Assembly: GCA_045612925.1 (NCBI GenBank)
Contig: JAZKZX010000033.1
Coordinates: 1 to 20,372, forward strand
DNA length: 20,372 bases
Direction: 5' to 3'
Origin: UBA1189 sp045612925
GTDB taxonomy: Bacteria; Bacteroidota; Bacteroidia; Bacteroidales; Bacteroidaceae
Of this stretch, positions 15,832-20,372 are shown in pieces (the stretch's first letter is position 1; each line of letters opens with the position of its first letter). Under the pieces are notes generated by a model. It saw only the letters and a program-made list of their open reading frames with translations, did not search any database and was not told the origin of the DNA. The position numbers and the translations under genes are program-made.

Positions 15832-18645
15832 ATGAAATTAAGAAACCTACTCGTGGCACTCGCGCTCCTGCTTGCAGGTGCCACCTCGACATTTGCACAG
15901 CAGATGCCTCCCATCCCTCTGGATCCCAAGGTGCGCGTGGGAAGATTAGAGAACGGACTCACCTATTACATCCGCCAGAACAACTACCCCGAGGGGCAGG
16001 CCAACTTCTACATTGCGCAGAAGGTAGGCTCGGTCATCGAAGAGGAGCATCAGCGCGGTCTCGCCCACTTCCTTGAGCACATGTGCTTCAACGGTACGGT
16101 ACACTTCCCTGGCAACGGTGTGGTAAAGTACCTCGAGAGCATCGGCGTGAAGTTTGGCACCGACCTCAACGCCTACACCTCCATTGACGAGACGGTATAC
16201 AACATCGACAATGTCCCCGTCAATGTCGTGGGCGCCATCGACTCTTGCCTGTGGATCCTCCACGACTGGGCGGGTGCCCTCCTGCTCGAGGAGGAAGACA
16301 TCGACAAGGAGCGTGGCGTGATTCATGAGGAGTGGCGCCAGCGCAACACCGCCTCACAGCGCATGATGGAGGCCGTATCCCTGGAGATGTACCCCGGAAA
16401 CCCCTACGGAGCCCGCTTCCCTATCGGCACCCTGGAAGTCATTGACAACTTCCCCTACTCGGCCTTGAGCGAATACTACGAGAAGTGGTACCGCCCCGAC
16501 CAACAGGCCATCGTAGTTGTCGGTGATGTAGACATCGACGATATAGAGAGCAGGATCAAGCACATCTTCTCTGACCTCGACATGCCCGCCGATGCTGCCG
16601 AGCGCCCCTACTACCCTGTGGCAGACAACAAGGAGCCCATCATCGCCATCGCCCAAGACAAGGAGCTGCAGAATGGCAATGTATACATCTTCGTCAAGCA
16701 CGAGGCCGTCCCCATGGAGTTCAAGAGCAATGCACAGTACCTCATCATGGACTATGCCAAGGCCATGTTCTACCAGATGATGAGCGGCCGCTTGAGCGAG
16801 CTCGCCATGCGCCCCGATGCCCCCTTCGTGAAGGCCTCCGTATATGACGAGGAGTACTTCCTTGCCAAGACCAAGGGTGCTGTCAACGGCTACATCGTCC
16901 CCAAGGGCGGCATGACCATGGAGGCCACCGCCACCCTCTACCGCGAGATGCTACGCGCCCAGCGCCACGGCTTCACCGAGTCAGAGTATGTGCGCGCCCG
17001 TGCCGAGTACCTCACCAACTTGGAGTCGGCGTACAATGAGCGCGATAAGGTGAAGAGCCAGAGCTACTGCAAGCAGTATGTGCGCCACTTCATCGACAAC
17101 GAGCCCATCCCCGGCATCGAGTTCGAATACTCCCTCATGAGCCAATATGCACCCCAGCTCCCCGTAGAGCTCGTCAACAGCTATGTGCAGAGCCTCATGA
17201 GCGACTCCAACCTCGTCGTTATGGCCATGCTCCCCGAGAAGGAGGGTATCCACAACCCCACTAAGGAAGAGTTCTCACAGCTCCTCACCTCGGTATATGC
17301 CGAGGACATCACCGCCTATGTCGACCAAGTGTCTGACGAGCCCCTCCTTGCCGAGGAGCCCGTAGGCGGCAGAGTAGTCAAGGTCAAGGGCGAGGGCAAG
17401 TATGGCTACAAACAGTACACCCTCTCCAATGGTGTCACCGTATACATCAAGCCCACCGACTTCAAGGCAGACCAGATCACCATGCGCGCCGTGAGCAAGG
17501 GCGGACAGGCACTCTACGACGAGCACGAGTACATCAACCTCAGCGAGGCCACCGACGTCATCAAGAACAACGGCCTCGGCAACTTCAGCAACACCAACCT
17601 GCAGAAGATGCTTGCAGGCAAGAAAGCAGGTGTATCCCCCTTCATCAACATGTATACCGAGGGTGTCAGCGGCAATAGTACCCCAAAAGACTTCGAGACC
17701 CTCATGCAGCTCACCTACCTGCAGTTCACCGCCCCCCGCCTCGACTCAGAAGCCTTTGCCACCTATAAGAACAAGCTCAAGGCCATGCTCGAGAATCAGG
17801 AGATGAACCCCAACACCGCGATGAACGACACCATCACCGCCATGCTCTACGGTAACAACCCCCGTACCCTGCGCATGAAAGCTAGCGATGTAGACCTCAT
17901 CGATGACGAGCGCATCCTCACCATCTACAAGGAGCGCTTCGCCAATGCATCCGACTTCGCTTTCATCTTCACCGGCTCCATCGACGAGGCCACTGCCCTC
18001 CCCCTCATAGAGAAGTACATAGGCAGCCTGCCCACCACCGGTGCCAAGACCGAGAAGTTCCGTGACGCACACCTCGACATCCAGAAGGGCCATCACCAGA
18101 ACATCTTCACCAAGGAGATGCAGACCCCCTCAGCCACCGTCTTCATCGCCTATAGCGGCAAAGTCAAGTACACCCTCAAGAACCAGCTCCTCATGAGCCT
18201 CACCAAGCAGATCCTCGACATCATCTACACCGAGGAGATACGCGAGAAGGAGGGCGGCACCTATGGCGTAGGCGTCAGCGGCAGCCTCAACGATGTTCCC
18301 AAGGAGAGCGCTGCCATGCAGATCATGTTCCAGACCGCCCCTGAGTTGCGCGAGCACCTCACAGGCATGGCCATCGACCTCCTACACAGATACGTTGAGG
18401 AGGGTCCCCGCCAGAGCGACCTCGACAAGGTGCGCGACTACATGCTCAAGAAGTTTGCCGAGAACCAGAAGGAAAACAACTACTGGAGCACCCTCATGTA
18501 CAACTACACCCTCACCGGCTACGACGGCGACAAAGACTATGCCGCCATCCTCAACGCCATCACCACCCAAGACCTGAAGAAGTTTGCCAAGCGCCTCCTC
18601 AAGCAAGGCAACAAGATAGAAATCTCCATGGTAGGTGTCGAGTAA
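15832..18645 (+). CDS. M16 family zinc metallopeptidase (insulinase/PqqL type)
   Basis: This 937-residue exported peptidase has a signal peptide of 22-23 residues (MKLRNLLVALALLLAGATST, cut after FA or FAQ). The N-terminal M16 half has the inverted zinc motif H79-FLE-H83 with catalytic Glu82. The third ligand is expected among Glu166/Glu167 in ERGVIHEEWRQR. The C-terminal half repeats the M16 fold without HxxEH and carries the REKEGGTYGVGVSG (R/Y) substrate-binding segment typical of the second half. The size and two-half layout match PqqL-like peptidases, which in Gram-negatives cut peptides in the periplasm. I chose the ATG at 15832 because it begins the signal peptide. Codon use is extreme: AAG, GAG, CTC, CCC and ACC dominate, pointing to high expression. 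A strong terminator follows. Confidence 0.93.
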   Translation: MKLRNLLVALALLLAGATSTFAQQMPPIPLDPKVRVGRLENGLTYYIRQNNYPEGQANFYIAQKVGSVIEEEHQRGLAHFLEHMCFNGTVHFPGNGVVKYLESIGVKFGTDLNAYTSIDETVYNIDNVPVNVVGAIDSCLWILHDWAGALLLEEEDIDKERGVIHEEWRQRNTASQRMMEAVSLEMYPGNPYGARFPIGTLEVIDNFPYSALSEYYEKWYRPDQQAIVVVGDVDIDDIESRIKHIFSDLDMPADAAERPYYPVADNKEPIIAIAQDKELQNGNVYIFVKHEAVPMEFKSNAQYLIMDYAKAMFYQMMSGRLSELAMRPDAPFVKASVYDEEYFLAKTKGAVNGYIVPKGGMTMEATATLYREMLRAQRHGFTESEYVRARAEYLTNLESAYNERDKVKSQSYCKQYVRHFIDNEPIPGIEFEYSLMSQYAPQLPVELVNSYVQSLMSDSNLVVMAMLPEKEGIHNPTKEEFSQLLTSVYAEDITAYVDQVSDEPLLAEEPVGGRVVKVKGEGKYGYKQYTLSNGVTVYIKPTDFKADQITMRAVSKGGQALYDEHEYINLSEATDVIKNNGLGNFSNTNLQKMLAGKKAGVSPFINMYTEGVSGNSTPKDFETLMQLTYLQFTAPRLDSEAFATYKNKLKAMLENQEMNPNTAMNDTITAMLYGNNPRTLRMKASDVDLIDDERILTIYKERFANASDFAFIFTGSIDEATALPLIEKYIGSLPTTGAKTEKFRDAHLDIQKGHHQNIFTKEMQTPSATVFIAYSGKVKYTLKNQLLMSLTKQILDIIYTEEIREKEGGTYGVGVSGSLNDVPKESAAMQIMFQTAPELREHLTGMAIDLLHRYVEEGPRQSDLDKVRDYMLKKFAENQKENNYWSTLMYNYTLTGYDGDKDYAAILNAITTQDLKKFAKRLLKQGNKIEISMVGVE

Positions 18646-18668
18646 CACCCTCTGCCGTCAGGCAATAC

Positions 18669-18707
18669 AAAGAGAGAGCCACCCGGGTGGCTCTCTCTTT
18701 TCTTTTT
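18669..18707 (+). terminator. Strong terminator of the M16 gene
   Basis: A perfect 32-base palindrome (half-site AAAGAGAGAGCCACCC, 18669-18700) is followed by TCTTTTT. It begins 24 bases after the stop codon. Confidence 0.9.
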
Positions 18708-18890
18708 ATCTCAGCGCTCATGGCAGTGAGTTCAAGTATACAAGAATCTTCACTGCACTACATCAATGCCGGGGAGACTCCTTTATAAACAATTTAGTAG
18801 TCTCAACCGACGCCAAACCGAGAGCAGAGATAAGCTTGCTTAATTTATGCCGCCGACTTGCGTTGACGTAGCTCACGGGCCGAGGAGACA
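18708..18890. other. Gene-free spacer
   Basis: I see no supported gene here. A small hairpin TAAGC-TT-GCTTA lies near 18832. A 78-codon plus-strand frame that begins inside the end of the M16 gene crosses its terminator and has no domain, so it is not called. Confidence 0.5.
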
Positions 18891-18892
18891 TG

Positions 18893-18922
18893 AAAAAAGG
18901 AGCCCCGTAAGAGGCTCCTTTA
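18893..18922 (-). terminator. Terminator of the glutamate synthase remnant
   Basis: AAAGGAGCC (18896-18904) pairs with GGCTCCTTT (18913-18921) across an 8-base loop, and an A-run precedes it on the plus strand (a T-run on the minus strand). It lies about 23 bases beyond the stop codon of the remnant. It now probably ends transcripts coming from the superoxide dismutase locus. Confidence 0.82.
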
Positions 18923-18944
18923 TCGTTACAGTATATCTTTGGCA

Positions 18945-19088
18945 TTACTCTCCCTTGAGTTTCTTGGCCATAGCGGCTGCGGCATGGCGGCCGTCGCCCA
19001 TAGCGAGGATTACGGTAGCACCACCACGCACGATGTCGCCACCGGCATAGATGGTGGGAATGTTTGACTGCATGTCGTCGTTCACGGC
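18945..19088 (-). pseudogene. C-terminal remnant of a glutamate synthase small-subunit-type gene
   Basis: Reading the minus strand from 19088 to 18945 gives 47 codons and a stop: AVNDDMQSNIPTIYAGGD, then IVRGGATVILAMGDGRHAAA and AMAKKLKGE. This is the conserved C-terminus (second Rossmann part, FAD/NADPH-binding AGGDIVRGGATVILAMGDGR) of the NADPH-dependent glutamate synthase small subunit (GltD/GltA-type). The upstream hundreds of codons are missing. The remnant begins immediately after the TAA stop of the superoxide dismutase, in the same frame. The native stop and terminator are kept. It has no start of its own and cannot make a functional enzyme. It could instead be an assembly join, if the window comes from short reads. 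Confidence 0.85.
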
Positions 19089-19720
19089 TTACAGCGGCAA
19101 GCGACCCTCGATGACATCCCAGTTAATGATATCCCACAGCGCGTCATAGTGAGCCTTCTTGTCTGCGGCATAGTCAAGGTACCAGCTGTGCTCCCAGCAG
19201 TCGATGCCCAGCAGGGGTGTCATTCCGTGTCGCCATGGGTTGCCACCGCCCATCTCCTTCACGATCTGCAGTCGGCCCTCGGCGTCTATGGCCAGCCACA
19301 CCCATCCGCTGCCGAAGACGCCCATGGCCGCCTCCACCATCTGCTTCTTGAATATCTCCATACTGCCGAAGTGATAGTTGATGGCATTGACCAATCGCTG
19401 TCCCGGAGCCTTGTACTGCGATGTGGGGACAAACTGCTCGAAGTAGAGCGATGGTTCATCACCTGCCCCGCGTTGTCGTAGATGGGTCCGTCGGCAGCTT
19501 CGCGCACAATCTCCTCTACGAGCATCCCCTCATATTCGCTCCCGGGAATCAGCTTGTTCAGGTTGTTTACATAGGCGGCAAAGTGCTTCCCGTGGTGGTA
19601 GGCAAGGGTCTCTTTGCTGACGACAGGCTCCAGCGCATCGGTCGGATAGGGCAGTACGGGCAGCGTATAAGCCACCATCTTCAATGTTGTCATAAGAAGT
19701 AAAGATAAAAGGGTTAGCAT
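19089..19720 (-). pseudogene. sod: Fe/Mn superoxide dismutase gene with a frameshift
   Basis: Superoxide dismutase turns superoxide into hydrogen peroxide and oxygen. The N-terminal part is intact (VAYTLPVLPYPTDALEPVVS, YHHGKHFAAYVNNLN, with metal ligand His in YHHGKH). The rest (NYHFGSMEIFKKQ, GSGWVWLAID, GIDCWEHSWYLDY with metal ligands Asp and His) is in another frame. The break lies at about 19450/19451, inside the expected NH-T-LYFEQF segment. Adding one base there would restore NH[T]LYFEQFVPTSQYKAPGQR. All four metal ligands are present across the two frames. The first ATG (19720) would give a short hydrophobic leader; ATGs at 19693 or 19678 give a normal cytosolic start (MVAYTLPVLP). 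A single-base deletion or a sequencing error explains it. The stop at 19089 touches the glutamate synthase remnant. Confidence 0.88.
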
Positions 19721-19949
19721 ATTCAGGTTCTTTTAGGACTATAACCACGCGGCAGGGGTTTTGTTCGGGCACACTACGAGAGGGCCACATCCCATCCTCA
19801 TGAGCCCCCCGGCGGACGAGCACCGAGGCATCCTATGCAATTACATTTTTGCTGGGTGGCAGTTTTTTGTTGTACACGATTTGCTTTTGTATAGTGTCTT
19901 TGGTGATGATTTACAGAGCATTTGGTCTATCTATAGTTGTGCTTATCAC

Positions 19950-20030
19950 TACCTTCGCGAAGGTAATGCACTATCCTCGCGAAGGTAATGCACTATCTTC
20001 GCGAGGATAAACTATTCTCTTCGCGAAGAG
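19950..20030. repeat. Four TCGCGA-centred palindromes at exact 22-bp spacing
   Basis: TCGCGA occurs at 19955, 19977, 19999 and 20021, exactly 22 bases apart. The outer two are perfect palindromes (TACCTTCGCGAAGGTA, 19950-19965; CTCTTCGCGAAGAG, 20017-20030). The middle two are imperfect, and the left arm of the second (ATCC) matches the right arm of the third (GGAT). Units 1 and 2 share AGGTAATGCACTATC after the core. Confidence 0.85.
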
Positions 20031-20257
20031 AAAAACTTTCTTATGGTTAGTCTGTTGAAAATGAATAGTTTGCCGAACCCATTTTATTACTACTGATTTT
20101 ATTGTATAACCGATAAAGAAGAAAACATGAAAACATGCCAGGTTGCAAAAATGTAATTGTGTAGATCCTTATTCTTTCATTATGAGAGCGTTGTAATGGC
20201 GATAGAGAAAAACATGCCAACACCCCCTGGTAGGTTTTGAGATAGGTAATACAGCCG

Positions 20258-20301
20258 TGCCACGCATTTGCCACGCTCGTGCCACGGCTTTGTCACGCTG
20301 T
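20258..20301. repeat. Four TGCCACG units at exact 11-bp spacing
   Basis: TGCCACG starts at 20258, 20269 and 20280, with the variant TGTCACG at 20291, each 11 bases apart. CGTG-C-CACG at 20256-20264 and 20278-20286 is an odd palindrome. The period is about one helical turn, so all copies would face the same side of the DNA. Confidence 0.78.
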
Positions 20302-20372
20302 TTTGTTGGTGGCGCGACGGTTTGTATGTTCCTTTGCAGCAATAAAACGAATGTACAAACTGAATACAAACT

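Larger units (their letters stand above)
19721..20372. other. Gene-free, repeat-rich right flank
   Basis: I find no credible gene. The stretch has a four-unit 22-bp palindrome array (19950-20030), an 11-base direct repeat AAAACATGCCA at 20130-20140 and 20209-20219, a four-unit 11-bp array (20258-20297) and TACAAACT twice at 11-base spacing (20354-20361, 20365-20372). A weak -7-like TTCCTTTG is at 20329-20336. It may be the upstream control region of a plus-strand gene beyond the window. Confidence 0.5.

Noticed and set aside
19286..19720. Programmed frameshift in superoxide dismutase
   Set aside because: There is no slippery heptamer or downstream stem at 19450, and the enzyme family is not known to use recoding; a deletion or sequencing error is simpler.
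19950..20030. CRISPR array
   Set aside because: The period is 22 bases in total with palindromic units and no unique spacers; no cas genes are nearby.
20047..20274. 75-codon minus-strand frame at the right edge
   Set aside because: It runs through the 11-bp phased repeat array, lacks a recognisable domain and has no promoter-like sequence at its start.

Overview
The window comes from a Bacteroidales-type bacterium (phylum Bacteroidota). The supporting signs are several promoter boxes of the phylum's TAnnTTTG type (-7) with TTTG-like -33 partners, a DUF4922-SpoIID fusion protein, a DUF1460 protein, a large M16 peptidase with a signal peptide, and a tRNA-Lys typical of the group. Coding DNA is moderately GC-rich and the spacers are AT-rich. 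I cannot fix genus or species from sequence alone. Most of the region is ordinary chromosome: translation factors, RNA and DNA helicases, tRNA modification and envelope enzymes.

Layout. 1-328 is gene-free apart from the prfC terminator. prfC (release factor 3) and a DbpA-like RNA helicase lie on the minus strand, separated by an AT-rich spacer with two hairpins. Divergent from the helicase is a plus-strand gene for a long DUF4922-SpoIID protein, followed by an ABC-F ATPase. Next come two minus-strand nuclease genes in tandem (a lipoprotein of the DNA/RNA non-specific type and a PD-(D/E)XK protein), then a minus-strand LytTR regulator plus membrane-anchored phosphodiester glycosidase with a 4-bp overlap. 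A plus-strand tRNA-Lys(CTT) has its own promoter and terminator. A minus-strand tsaC-uvrD/pcrA pair follows, then plus-strand genes for a DUF1460 amidase-like protein and a large M16 peptidase. The right end is disturbed: a 47-codon remnant of a glutamate synthase subunit directly abuts a frameshifted superoxide dismutase gene, and the last 650 bases are gene-free but rich in phased short repeats.

The most striking signal is inside the DUF4922-SpoIID gene. A DUF559 endonuclease-like domain sits in the middle of the SpoIID domain and is bounded by a perfect 29-bp inverted repeat (5239-5267 and 5677-5705). The reading frame stays open through both repeats. Two further GC-rich palindromic insertions of the same repeat type lie in the linker upstream in the same gene (4700-4760 and 4894-4994). 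The second is itself interrupted by a 74-bp segment of three hairpins. A decayed copy with the same flank lies just downstream of the gene (6535-6575). Together they look like a small repeat family mobilised with a DUF559 nuclease, tolerated in-frame in a coding sequence. This is an inference from structure and needs comparison with uninterrupted orthologues.

Other points of interest are a four-unit 22-bp array of TCGCGA-centred palindromes (19950-20030), a four-unit 11-bp TGCCACG array (20258-20297), two possible leaderless transcripts (TACCTTCG-N4-ATG), and the gene-fragment junction at 19088/19089.
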